Origin: Methanobrevibacter sp.
Lineage (GTDB): Archaea > Methanobacteriota > Methanobacteria > Methanobacteriales > Methanobacteriaceae
Reading direction: 5' to 3'
NCBI RefSeq assembly: GCF_017447225.1
Contig: NZ_JAFSNZ010000071.1
Span: 1 to 32,230 of the forward strand
DNA length: 32,230 bases
This document shows, in pieces, positions 24,788-31,817 of the stretch; position 1 is the stretch's first letter, and every line of letters begins with the position of its first letter. The position numbers were made by a program, and so were the translations under genes. The notes beneath the pieces were generated by a model, which searched no databases, was not told the origin of the DNA, and was given only the letters and a program-made list of their open reading frames with translations.

Positions 24788-25106
24788 AAGATTCACACCA
24801 TTTTCACTAAAACATATATAAAAAATCAAAAATTCCCTTTTCAATTTATTATATTACATATAACTATTTTAATTTTGTTTTATTTAAATATTAGTCATTT
24901 TAATGTGAATTTTTGGTGATTGATGATACATTTTGAAAAATTATAAGTGATTTTTATAGAAATCATATGTTTAAAATAACACAACACTGCTTCCCACACA
25001 AAGCACAACAACAAAAATAACACAACACTGCTTTACACACAAAGCATTCAAATATAACGATAAAAATTTAAATAAGAAAAAGAGGGGAATAATCCCCATT
25101 ATTTTT
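24788..25106. other. Intergenic region between antiporter and efflux pump genes
   Basis: About 319 bases with no credible gene. It holds, from right to left, the efflux-gene terminator (25070-25108), a tandem 33-bp repeat (24973-25046), a plain AT-rich stretch and the antiporter promoter, with a TATA-like TTTTTTATATATG on the minus strand at about 24811-24822. Confidence 0.6.
24973..25046 (-). repeat. Two tandem 33-bp hairpin repeats
   Basis: Copies at 24973-25005 and 25014-25046 match at 31 of 33 bases, with a period of 41. Each contains TGCTT...AAGCA arms around a CACACA core. The right copy has a perfect 6-bp stem. In the left copy, the sixth pair becomes C-A on the plus strand but U-G on the minus strand, so the fold is kept only for a minus-strand RNA. 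On that strand each stem is followed by GTGTTGTGTTATTTT. They lie after the efflux-gene terminator. Role unknown. Confidence 0.6.
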
Positions 25107-25108
25107 TT
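25070..25108. terminator. Bidirectional hairpin terminator
   Basis: GGGGA (25084-25088) pairs with TCCCC (25093-25097). On the minus strand it is followed by TCTTTTTCTTATTT, ending the efflux gene. On the plus strand ATTATTTTTTT (25098-25108) follows, so it could act in both directions. Confidence 0.6.
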
Positions 25109-26486
25109 AAACATTGAACTTGTCTTTTGACCTGATTCCCACAAGTGAAGCGAAAATGGACAGTACACATGCGGCAGTTGAAATTGCACAGATTATATGT
25201 GAAGACTCAACAATCAAGCCGGCATGCTGTGTAGCCAAAGGCAGACTGCCCATAACCCAAGCAAATATCAAAGTCAAAAGACCTAAACTCATGGTCTGGC
25301 CTATAGTTCTCATAGTTGCCTGTGAAGCGGAAGCCGTTGGAGCATCCTTTGGCGGAACGGAACTCATTATCGCATTCATGTTCGGGCTTGAGAACAATCC
25401 CATACCTATACCCTGAAGAATCATTGCCAGAATCACCATGTAAAGCGGAGTGTCCTTTGTAAGAAATGTTAATATTAAAAGAGCCACCGTAGCTATTGCC
25501 ATACCTGCAGCTGCAAGTTTCTGGGGATGAATCCTGTCTGAAAGCTTGCCCGTATTCGGTGCAAGGATTGCCATGATGATTGGAGTTACTATTAGAATCA
25601 TACCTGCAGACTGGGCATTCCATCCTCTCACATACTGGAAATGGTAATTTAGGATTGTCGTAACCACCATAATCGCCAGATAACTGCACAAAGCGGCAAT
25701 GTTAGATGATGTGAACTTCATGTTCTTAAACAGATTCATGTTAAACACAGGTGAAATCTGTCTTAGCTCCCAGATGGCAAATACCACAAGTAATATAATT
25801 CCTGCAACTGTGAATATAACACCCATCTGATTGACAAGGTTGGTAAATCCGTAAATGAAAAGGAGGATTCCTATGGAGTATAATACGGATCCAAATGTAT
25901 CAATCTTGTCATCCTTATATGTTTGCCATTCCTGAGGTATTTTTAAAATCATAATCAGAATACATAATATCAAAAACGGAATAACTATATAAAATATTGA
26001 TCTCCAGCCCAAATTATATACCAAAAATCCGCTTATTACAGGAGAAAGTGATGTTGCAAGATAAACTCCGGTTACAGTAAAACCTAAAGCCTTTCCCCTG
26101 CTTTGAGGTTTTACGGCAGACACAATCATAGCCATTGCAGCTACATTGACAAAAGCTACACTTGCACCCTGGATTATCCTAGACAACATGAATGATTCCG
26201 TTGAAAATGATATTGCCGCACCGACAGAACCTATTAAAAACACGATAACTCCTATGAGCAGTGACTTTTTAACACCATATTTTCCTGAAATCTGTCCTGC
26301 AGGAACCGTGAATACGGCCATTGCAAGGAAAAATATTGTTGGAATCCAGTTTTGAATAACATTGTTCATTGCAAAGTCGCTTGCAATCGCCGGAACTCCA
26401 ATGATGATACCATTTGAAAGAAATACTCCGAAAAATGAAGTCAGAAATGATATCAGTATAACATACGTCTCATATTCTATTTTCAT
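25107..26486 (-). CDS. DHA2-type MFS multidrug efflux transporter
   Basis: A 459-residue major facilitator protein with about 12-14 transmembrane segments, of the EmrB/QacA drug:H+ antiporter type. The loop 2-3 motif appears as GQISGKYGVKKSLLIG, and a motif C-like glycine stretch follows (VTGVYLATSLSPVISGFLVYNLGWRSIFY), which is the hallmark of antiporters. The ATG at 26486 is chosen over 26528 because AGAGGTTT lies eight bases upstream and because the longer start would sit deep within the MarR gene. Its first 17 bases overlap the end of that gene, so translation is coupled. It probably exports a toxic small molecule that MarR senses. The substrate is unknown. Confidence 0.85.
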   Translation of the reverse strand: MKIEYETYVILISFLTSFFGVFLSNGIIIGVPAIASDFAMNNVIQNWIPTIFFLAMAVFTVPAGQISGKYGVKKSLLIGVIVFLIGSVGAAISFSTESFMLSRIIQGASVAFVNVAAMAMIVSAVKPQSRGKALGFTVTGVYLATSLSPVISGFLVYNLGWRSIFYIVIPFLILCILIMILKIPQEWQTYKDDKIDTFGSVLYSIGILLFIYGFTNLVNQMGVIFTVAGIILLVVFAIWELRQISPVFNMNLFKNMKFTSSNIAALCSYLAIMVVTTILNYHFQYVRGWNAQSAGMILIVTPIIMAILAPNTGKLSDRIHPQKLAAAGMAIATVALLILTFLTKDTPLYMVILAMILQGIGMGLFSSPNMNAIMSSVPPKDAPTASASQATMRTIGQTMSLGLLTLIFAWVMGSLPLATQHAGLIVESSHIICAISTAACVLSIFASLVGIRSKDKFNV

Positions 26487-26949
26487 AATAAACCTCTTTA
26501 TTGTTAATTTTATTAGCTTTAAATGCAATTTCGATTAGTCTTTTTTTGAACTCCCCATCCTCATTATTTATGCCGACTTTCCTTTCCCATTCCTTAGAGA
26601 TTTGCCTGTATTTCGGAACGAGTTCATTGCCCTTATCTGTTGTCATCAGCATGTATTTACGTCTGTTTGTGGGATTGATCTCTCTTTTAATAAATCCTTC
26701 GTCCTCAAGTTTTTTAAGTACTTTGGCAACGTTTCCCTTGCTTTGGCAAAACATATTAACCAGATCGTCCTGTGAACACTTAGGATTGTCATGGATATAC
26801 ATAATATAGCGAACATTATGGCCCAAATCCAAATCTTTGATTTTTGAATCCATGTATTTCTGCTGATTCAGGGAAATGTTATGTATCCAAGCAATCAGGG
26901 GAGAATCATCTTTGATAGCTTGAAAAACTTCTTCACTCATTTTTCTCAC
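26470..26949 (-). CDS. MarR-family regulator of the efflux pump
   Basis: A 159-residue winged-helix regulator. The helix-turn-helix and wing are clear: CSQDDLVNMFCQSKGNVAKVLKKLEDEGFIKREINPTNRRKYMLMTTDKG, with the Arg-Arg-Lys wing tip. The N-terminal helices (IAWIHNISLNQQKYMDSKI) belong to the dimer domain. Its stop overlaps the efflux gene start by 17 bases. The promoter has a TATA-like element at about 26970-26982, flanked upstream by GTTTC/GAAAC dyads. The arrangement repressor-then-pump with dyads at the promoter is the usual drug-responsive local switch. Confidence 0.85.
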   Translation of the reverse strand: MRKMSEEVFQAIKDDSPLIAWIHNISLNQQKYMDSKIKDLDLGHNVRYIMYIHDNPKCSQDDLVNMFCQSKGNVAKVLKKLEDEGFIKREINPTNRRKYMLMTTDKGNELVPKYRQISKEWERKVGINNEDGEFKKRLIEIAFKANKINNKEVYYENRI

Positions 26950-26983
26950 CTAGGTATTAATTTATTTGATATATGATATAAAT

Positions 26984-27013
26984 GTTTCTTTTGAAACAGT
27001 TTATTATGAAACT
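26984..27013. promoter_or_regulatory. Paired GTTTC/GAAAC dyads upstream of the marR-efflux operon
   Basis: GTTTC-TTTT-GAAAC (26984-26997) is directly followed by AGTTT-ATTATG-AAACT (26998-27013). GAAAC/GTTTC elements are repeated in alternating orientation over 30 bases. They cover the region just upstream of the minus-strand TATA box, where the TFB recognition element would be, so a MarR dimer here would interfere with promoter opening. Confidence 0.55.
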
Positions 27014-27120
27014 AATATATAAAGGATGTAAAAAATCACACGAGCACACAGTCGCACTTCAACAATTTATAAGAAAAATCCTGAGTAAAATAATATTGCA
27101 ATTGATTATGGAGGCTGAGT

Positions 27121-27968
27121 ATGAACAAATTTGAACGAGAAATCTATCATAACCGAGACAAGAAATATAAGCTTTCCTGCTTTTTCACATTCAATACATC
27201 TTTGAACTGAATAATCTTAAAGAAAAAGTAGTTGGAATATTACCTACCGAATATATAGACATGAATTTCTCAGAAAAAAGAATGGATTTCGCAGTAGTTT
27301 GTGAATCCGGCAATATTTATGATATTGAATGTGAAACTTCATCCGTTGATGAAAACACCGCCGACAAAACATGGAATTATGTAAAAGCCTTGCACTGGAA
27401 GTATGACAACGATATTTACAGCTTAATTATTGCATTATCTGAAAAAAACAAAAATCCTAAAAAACAGATTGGAACAACCACACATAACCCATTATTATGT
27501 GAAATGAAAAAATTTGATGGTGAAAAAAATTTAAATAATATAAAAAAGAAATTTGAATCCAACAAAGAATTAACCAGCCATGACTGTGCAATAATAGAAA
27601 CCATACCAGATATGCGAAATTCTCGAAATCCTGAAGTTATTGTTGAAGAACTGTGTTACATCATCAAAAAAGGGAAAATAAGCATCGAAAACAGAATTAT
27701 ATTGCAGGCAACAATGTGGCTAAACATAGATTACTATGTTAAAAACAAAAAGAAACGAAAAGAATTAATGGAGATGATTAAAGTGGAAAAATCATTGAAT
27801 TCAGAATTCTACGAATGGCAAGAAGAAACTAAAAACGAAGGAAGAAAAGAAGAAATAGTTGAAATAGTTACAGCAATGTTGGAAACGTTAACGCCAAAAG
27901 AAATAACAAAACTAACCAAAATACCATTATCAGTAATAAACGAAATAGCAAAACAAATTAACATTTAA
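27121..27968 (+). pseudogene. Rpn-like PD-(D/E)XK nuclease gene with an N-terminal frameshift
   Basis: An ATG at 27121 follows ATGGAGGCTGAG (a good ribosome site) and reads MNKFEREIYHNRDKKYKL before meeting a stop at about 27208. The second frame then continues in phase from LFHIQYIFELNNL (from about 27180), with a later ATG at 27261, to 27968. Joining the frames gives a protein of about 280 residues. RMDFAVV...GNIYDIECE resembles the D...ExQ/K core of the Rpn/PD-(D/E)XK transposase-like nuclease family, with the last residue Glu in place of the usual Gln or Lys. The tail has a helical LTPKEITKLTKIPLSVI motif. One base missing or two extra at about 27172-27186 would explain the break. It could be a true pseudogene, a sequencing error or a programmed shift; family assignment is moderate. 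Confidence 0.55.
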
Positions 27969-28022
27969 TTGGAGAAAAATAACTTCCCCAATTAAAAAAA
28001 ACACCTTAAAGGAGATAAAAAA

Positions 28023-28514
28023 ATGAAAAACCATCCACTATCAGAATTTTGTATGTGGCAAAAAGCATATGAGAAAAAAGGAGAAAAAAAAGGACTAAAA
28101 GAAGGATATGTCATTGGAAGGTTGAAAGTTGAAACTGAAATAGATACAGAACCCTTTGAAAAAATGAACATTTATGAACTGGAAAAACTAACAGAAATCC
28201 TTATTTCAGTTTTTGGAAACAGAAAACAAAGATACTGGTTGAAGATTAAAAAAATCATACATTTAAAAAAGATTAAAACTTTCTATTACACCACCAAATC
28301 AAGAATCTATGACAAAATGTTAATGAGGTTGCTTTGTGAATACACTGAATCCGAAGATTATATCAGAAACATTAAGCTTGAGGAAGGCATTGAAAGAGGA
28401 AAAAAGAAAGCCGAAATGGAAATTATTTCAAATATGCTTAAAACCATGACACCAATGGAGATATCACAAATAACAGAAATTCCACTAGAATCAATTAAAA
28501 AAATAAAAAATTAG
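28023..28514 (+). CDS. Rpn-tail-like helical protein lacking the nuclease domain
   Basis: A 163-residue basic, helical protein with AGGAGAT seven bases before its ATG. It has a Lys/Gly-rich repeat EKKGEKKGLKEGY of the kind found in Rpn tails, then YTESEDYIRNIKLEEGIERGKKKAEMEIISNMLKTMTPMEISQITEIPLESI. The end closely matches the end of the neighbouring gene: both read M-L-x-T-x-T-P-x-E-I-x-x-x-T-x-I-P-L. No nuclease motif is present. It follows that gene after 54 bases on the same strand. It may be a decayed duplicate or a separate inhibitor-type partner. Confidence 0.5.
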   Translation: MKNHPLSEFCMWQKAYEKKGEKKGLKEGYVIGRLKVETEIDTEPFEKMNIYELEKLTEILISVFGNRKQRYWLKIKKIIHLKKIKTFYYTTKSRIYDKMLMRLLCEYTESEDYIRNIKLEEGIERGKKKAEMEIISNMLKTMTPMEISQITEIPLESIKKIKN

Positions 28515-29032
28515 ATTAAAAAATGAATCTGACTTTTGTCCATATCATCTAATGTATGGGGCTTTACTTCACCATCAGGAATACCTAAGGCTAAAATACC
28601 TACAATGCGGAAATAGTCATCAATTTTTACAACGTCTCGAACCAGCTTTTCAGCGTCTTCGCCTTCAGAGGATTTTCTTAGGTGAATCTGTATCCAGCAG
28701 CTTCCAACGCCGACATTTGCAGCCATTAAATGCATAAATGACAATGCAATTGATGAGTCCTCTATCCAGGTGTCCGCTTTTAAGGTGTTTGCAATGACAA
28801 CTATTGCCTTATCTGCACCGGCCAAAAACTGGGAGCCGTGCTGTTTTACCTCAGACAGTTCCTTTAATGTTTCTTTATCTGAAACTACAAGAAAGTTGCA
28901 TGGTTTTCTGTTCATGCTTGTAGGAGCCAGAAGACCTGCCTTTAATATTTCATTCAGTTGATTTTTTGTAACCTCATCGCCTGTGAATTTACGTACACTT
29001 CTTCTTTTAAGCAAAACTTCATCAAAATCCAT
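28511..29032 (-). CDS. Nitroreductase-family NAD(P)H/FMN oxidoreductase
   Basis: A 173-residue single-domain nitroreductase. It starts with DFDEVLLKRRSVRKFTGDEV, the FMN phosphate-binding R-x-S-x-R-x-F/Y motif, followed by LAPTSMNRKPCNFLVV. The late GSCWIQI and LALGIPDGEVKP segments are family-typical. Such enzymes reduce nitro, quinone or flavin substrates and are typically dimeric. Its ATG follows the dtd stop directly (TAAATG), with GGGGATGA in the dtd end as ribosome site, so dtd and this gene form a tight operon. Substrate unknown. It is shorter than the ferredoxin-fused nitroreductase at 11182-11982 and not a duplicate of it. Confidence 0.85.
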   Translation of the reverse strand: MDFDEVLLKRRSVRKFTGDEVTKNQLNEILKAGLLAPTSMNRKPCNFLVVSDKETLKELSEVKQHGSQFLAGADKAIVVIANTLKADTWIEDSSIALSFMHLMAANVGVGSCWIQIHLRKSSEGEDAEKLVRDVVKIDDYFRIVGILALGIPDGEVKPHTLDDMDKSQIHFLI

Positions 29033-29479
29033 TTAATCATCCCCAAATTCCTTTTCAAGCAATATTGTAACCGGACCATTGTTTAGAAGTGAAACTTTCA
29101 TGAATGCACCGAATTGGCCTGTTTCTACTTCAATTTCCTCACTGCATTTTTCAACAAAGTAATCAAAGAGCATTGTGGCGTCTGATGGATTTAATGCCTT
29201 ATGAAATGAAGGCCTGTTCTTTTTTACCTTGCCGTATAATGTGAACTGGGGAACTAGCAATAGCTTACCGGACACATCCTTGACGGATTTATTCATTTTC
29301 CCATCTTCATCTGCAAATATTCTGAGCTTTACAAGCTTTCGTGCCAGATAATCGGCTTCACGGGTTGTGTCGTTTTCGCCGAAACCCACAAGAACCATAA
29401 GTCCATCATCGATTTCGCCTACAGTATCATTTTCAACTTCAACGCTTGCGCTGGTGACTCTTTGAACAACTAGTTTCAT
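29033..29479 (-). CDS. dtd: D-aminoacyl-tRNA deacylase (bacterial-type DTD)
   Basis: A 148-residue homodimeric hydrolase that removes D-amino acids (and glycine from tRNA-Ala) wrongly attached to tRNA. The N-terminus MKLVVQRVTSASVEVE is standard. The two active-site motifs are PQFTLY at 77-82, where the usual first residue is Ser (SQFTL), and NNGPVT at 133-138 (usual NxGPxT). The catalysis is largely main-chain based, so Ser-to-Pro may be tolerated but is odd. This is the bacterial/eukaryotic type. Most archaea use the unrelated DTD2, so this gene may be laterally acquired. GGAG precedes the ATG. A nitroreductase gene abuts its end. Confidence 0.88.
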   Translation of the reverse strand: MKLVVQRVTSASVEVENDTVGEIDDGLMVLVGFGENDTTREADYLARKLVKLRIFADEDGKMNKSVKDVSGKLLLVPQFTLYGKVKKNRPSFHKALNPSDATMLFDYFVEKCSEEIEVETGQFGAFMKVSLLNNGPVTILLEKEFGDD

Positions 29480-29492
29480 GAAAAATTACTCC

Positions 29493-29525
29493 AAAAAAAG
29501 AATATTGTGGGAAAATTTAATTCCC
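29493..29525 (-). terminator. Hairpin-T terminator of the GGGtGRT gene
   Basis: On the minus strand, just after the stop at 29529, GGGAA pairs with TTCCC (29509-29513 and 29521-29525), followed by ACAATATTCTTTTTTT (T-run at 29493-29499). The plus strand has a shorter TTTTT run on the other side. Confidence 0.55.
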
Positions 29526-29528
29526 TTT

Positions 29529-30530
29529 TTATTTGTTCATTGCTTTTTCAACGGCCACTGCCACAGCTACGCTTGCACCGACCATCGGATTGTTACCCAT
29601 ACCGATCAGTCCCATCATTTCCACGTGAGCAGGAACTGAAGATGAACCGGCAAACTGGGCATCTGAATGCATTCTTCCCATAGTGTCTGTCATACCATAG
29701 GATGCAGGACCTGCAGCCATGTTGTCAGGGTGCAGGGTTCTTCCGGTACCTCCTCCGGATGCAACTGAGAAGTATTTCTTGCCCTGTTCTATGCATTCCT
29801 TCTTATAGGTTGCAGCCACAGGATGCTGGAATCTTGTCGGGTTTGTTGAGTTACCTGTAATTGACACGTCAACTCCTTCAAGATGCATTATAGCAACACC
29901 TTCACGAACATCATCGGCACCGTAACATCTTACCTTTGCCCTTTCGCCATCGGAGTATGCCTTTTCACGCACAACCTTAACTTCACCGGTAAAGTAGTCG
30001 AATTCAGTCTGAACATAGGTGAAACCGTTGATTCTTGAAATGATTAATGCAGCGTCCTTTCCAAGACCGTTGAGTATAACCCTTAAAGGCTCTTGGCGAA
30101 CCTGGTTTGCTGAGTTTGCAATTCCTATTGCTCCTTCAGCAGCTGCGAAACTTTCGTGGCCTGCAAGAAATGCAAAGCAGCTTGATTCTTCACTTAAAAG
30201 CATTGAAGCAAGGTTACCGTGACCTAATCCGACTTTCCTGTCATCTGCAACACTTCCCGGAATACAGAATGACTGAAGTCCTTCACCTATTGCTTTTGCA
30301 GCGTCTGCAGCTTTGGTGCAGTCCTTTTTGATTGCAATTGCAGCTCCAACAGTATATGCCCAGCAGGCGTTTTCAAAGCAAATCGGCTGAACGCCCTTTA
30401 CGATTTCATATGGGTCGAAACCTTTGTCAAGACAAACCTGTCTTGCTTCCTCAAGATCCTTAATGCCATATTCGTTAAGTACAGGAAGTATCTGATCTAT
30501 TCTTCTTTCATAACTTTCAAATAAACTCAT
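29529..30530 (-). CDS. GGGtGRT protein
   Basis: A 333-residue protein of the GGGtGRT family, named for the motif seen at residues 259-265 (SVASGGGTGRTLHPDN). The family is found with an NifU-like scaffold gene, and the gene directly upstream here is one. The chain has two earlier Gly-rich segments (GLGHGNLASM near 101-110 and FLAGHESFAAAEGAIGIANS near 121-140) and conserved cysteines (33, 51, 56, 71, 89, 118). No transmembrane segment is present. The biochemical role is unknown; a role in Fe-S or thiol cofactor handling is suggested by its partner. The ATG at 30530 is preferred over the GTG at 30539, because GGTGG with that GTG forms the ribosome site. It starts 16 bases after its partner. 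Confidence 0.88.
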   Translation of the reverse strand: MSLFESYERRIDQILPVLNEYGIKDLEEARQVCLDKGFDPYEIVKGVQPICFENACWAYTVGAAIAIKKDCTKAADAAKAIGEGLQSFCIPGSVADDRKVGLGHGNLASMLLSEESSCFAFLAGHESFAAAEGAIGIANSANQVRQEPLRVILNGLGKDAALIISRINGFTYVQTEFDYFTGEVKVVREKAYSDGERAKVRCYGADDVREGVAIMHLEGVDVSITGNSTNPTRFQHPVAATYKKECIEQGKKYFSVASGGGTGRTLHPDNMAAGPASYGMTDTMGRMHSDAQFAGSSSVPAHVEMMGLIGMGNNPMVGASVAVAVAVEKAMNK

Positions 30531-30545
30531 AAATTCCACCCATAA

Positions 30546-31238
30546 TCATTCTTTTCTAGGATCAATTGTTTTGACAGCATCATCAAATCTTCCGTACTGC
30601 CCGCTTGCCTTTTCAATAGCTTCTGCAGGGTCAACACCGTCTTTGATGGCGTCAAGCATGATTCCCAGATTGATATATTTATATCCTATAATTTCGTCAT
30701 CTTCATCAAGAGCTATTTCGGTAATGTATCCTTCGGTAAGCTCCAGGTATCTTGGGCCTTTCCTGTTTGTTGAATAGATTGTGCCTACCTGGCTTCTGTG
30801 GCCTTTACCTAAATCCTCAAGGCCTGCTCCTATAGGAAGGCCGTCTTCTGAAAATGCTGACTGAGTTCTTCCGTAAACGATTTGCAGGAAGAGTTCACGC
30901 ATAGCAGTATTGATTGCATCGCACACCAGATCGGTATTCAATGCTTCAAGAATGGTTTTTCCAATCAGAATTTCACCGGACATTGCTGCTGAGTGAGTCA
31001 TGCCTGAGCATCCGATAGTCTCAACCAGAGCTTCCTCAATAATACCGTTCTTAACGTTTAAGGTTAATTTACAGCACCCCTGCTGAGGTGCACACCAGCC
31101 TATACCATGAGTCAAACCGGAAATGTCAGAGATTTCCTTGGATTTAACCCACCTGCCTTCTTCAGGTATTGGTGCAGGACCGTGATTTGCCCCTTTAGCA
31201 ACAGGACACATATTTTCTACTTCATTTGAATATATCAT
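30546..31238 (-). CDS. NifU-like iron-sulfur cluster scaffold protein
   Basis: A 230-residue protein with an IscU/NifU-like scaffold domain at about residues 40-140. Cysteines 11, 49, 55, 56 and 77 are visible; Cys77 sits in ETIGCSGMTHSAA, which is the conserved scaffold C-G-S/C-S-x-x pattern, and WCAPQQGCCKLTL is typical of the methanogen form paired with GGGtGRT proteins. The 90-residue C-terminal extension (GPRYLELTEGYITEIALDEDDEIIGYKYINLG...) is specific to this subtype. The ATG at 31238 is chosen over a TTG at 31244 because AGGAG lies eight bases before it. It starts the operon with GGGtGRT. Upstream lie two copies of a structured element (see 31323-31612). Confidence 0.85.
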   Translation of the reverse strand: MIYSNEVENMCPVAKGANHGPAPIPEEGRWVKSKEISDISGLTHGIGWCAPQQGCCKLTLNVKNGIIEEALVETIGCSGMTHSAAMSGEILIGKTILEALNTDLVCDAINTAMRELFLQIVYGRTQSAFSEDGLPIGAGLEDLGKGHRSQVGTIYSTNRKGPRYLELTEGYITEIALDEDDEIIGYKYINLGIMLDAIKDGVDPAEAIEKASGQYGRFDDAVKTIDPRKE

Positions 31239-31244
31239 TTTCAA

Positions 31245-31322
31245 TCTCCTGAATAATTACTAGTATATTTGTCCATTCATAATATTAAATTATTCTAAAA
31301 AAAGTTGGGAATAGTTATATTT
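31245..31322. other. Promoter-proximal spacer of the scaffold operon
   Basis: On the minus strand this contains a TATA-like TTATAAATATA (about 31314-31324), which abuts the end of the structured element, and a T7 run (31297-31303). Transcription from this TATA would start near 31290, giving a leader of about 50 bases; transcription from further upstream would instead include the structured copies. Confidence 0.4.
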
Positions 31323-31420
31323 ATAATCAATGTCTTAATTTGAGATTGAAAAAACCTCACAAAATTCCCGAGACATTGAATTCATCATCAAAGTTTGTTT
31401 AGTGAAATAATAATTTCACT
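31323..31420 (-). ncRNA. Structured RNA element, copy 1
   Basis: 98 nt, nearly identical to copy 2 (31515-31612). On the minus strand it has a 5' hairpin AGTGAAAT/ATTTCACT (8 bp, 4-base loop), a variable linker, and a closed domain. That domain has an outer stem TCAATGTCT/AGACATTGA (9 bp) enclosing GGGAATTT and a hairpin TGTGAG/CTCA with a U-rich loop. A T7 run follows 20 bases after (31297-31303). The minus strand is preferred because copy 2's change in the outer stem keeps pairing only there. It lies 85 bases upstream of the scaffold gene start. No known class is recognised; it may be an sRNA or a leader/riboswitch-type element. Confidence 0.5.
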
Positions 31421-31514
31421 ACAATAACTAATATAAAATATCTAATATTTAAAAATAATCATTTCCCTTTAAATTAACTACAAGAAAAATTACAGTACAA
31501 AAAAAGTATTTCAA

Positions 31515-31612
31515 ATAATCAATGCCTTAATGTGAGATTGAAAAACCTCACAAAATCCCCGAGACATTGATTTACCACATTCCAAGTTTGTTTAGTGAAA
31601 TAATAATTCACT
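31515..31612 (-). ncRNA. Structured RNA element, copy 2
   Basis: Same 98-nt length as copy 1, with a period of 192. Differences: one outer-stem change giving U-G in place of U-A (a mismatch if read on the plus strand), one change that makes the inner stem TGTGAG/CTCACA perfect, single-base indels in the loop and 5' hairpin, and a divergent linker. A T7 run follows 10 bases after its 3' end (31499-31505), as in copy 1. A strong TATA-like ATAAATATATATA (31658-31670, minus strand) lies upstream, predicting a start near 31635. The conserved fold with changed linker is the pattern of selection on structure. Confidence 0.5.
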
Positions 31613-31735
31613 TCGAATTATTAAAATAATTCTATTAATTAATTTATTACTTACTCCTATATATATTTATTTGAATTTGTGTGAAAATTGATTATAATCC
31701 ATTTCAGAAGGGAAAATATACCTCTTATCAATAAA

Positions 31736-31764
31736 GTATTATAATACGGGAAATATTATATTTC
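31736..31764. repeat. Adjacent short palindromes
   Basis: GTATTATAATAC (31736-31747) is a perfect 12-base palindrome, immediately followed by the dyad GAAATA-TTA-TATTTC (31750-31764). They lie in the gene-poor stretch between the structured copies and the small ORFs. AT-rich palindromes can occur by chance, so no function is assigned. Confidence 0.35.
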
Positions 31765-31817
31765 AATCATCATTAATATCCTATAATCAAAAATTCACAC
31801 TCTTAGGAGATGAAAAA

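Noticed and set aside
24971-25189. 72-codon minus-strand frame over the tandem hairpin repeats
   Set aside because: It runs through a hairpin terminator and the repeats, starts inside the transporter gene and has no ribosome site.
25207-25689. 160-codon minus-strand frame inside the efflux gene
   Set aside because: It is in the shifted frame of the transporter, has an unlikely Cys/Gly/Asp/Tyr-rich composition, and no start signal.
27967-27993. Hairpin AATTGGAGAA/TTCCCCAATT between the two Rpn-like genes as a terminator
   Set aside because: On the plus strand it is followed by A, not T, and the next gene starts shortly after with a good ribosome site; it has one mismatch and no clear role.
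27121-28514. Insertion sequence
   Set aside because: Rpn relatives are sometimes labelled transposases, but no terminal inverted repeats or target duplication were seen flanking the pair.
31323-31420. C/D-box RNA suggested by TGATGATGA on the minus strand of copy 1
   Set aside because: The box-like stretch lies in the variable linker, is absent from copy 2, and no matching D box with terminal stem is seen.
31323-31612. CRISPR-like array
   Set aside because: Only two copies, with a 98-nt unit and a 94-base spacer, internal pairing and variable linkers; this does not fit short repeat-spacer arrays, and no cas gene is present.
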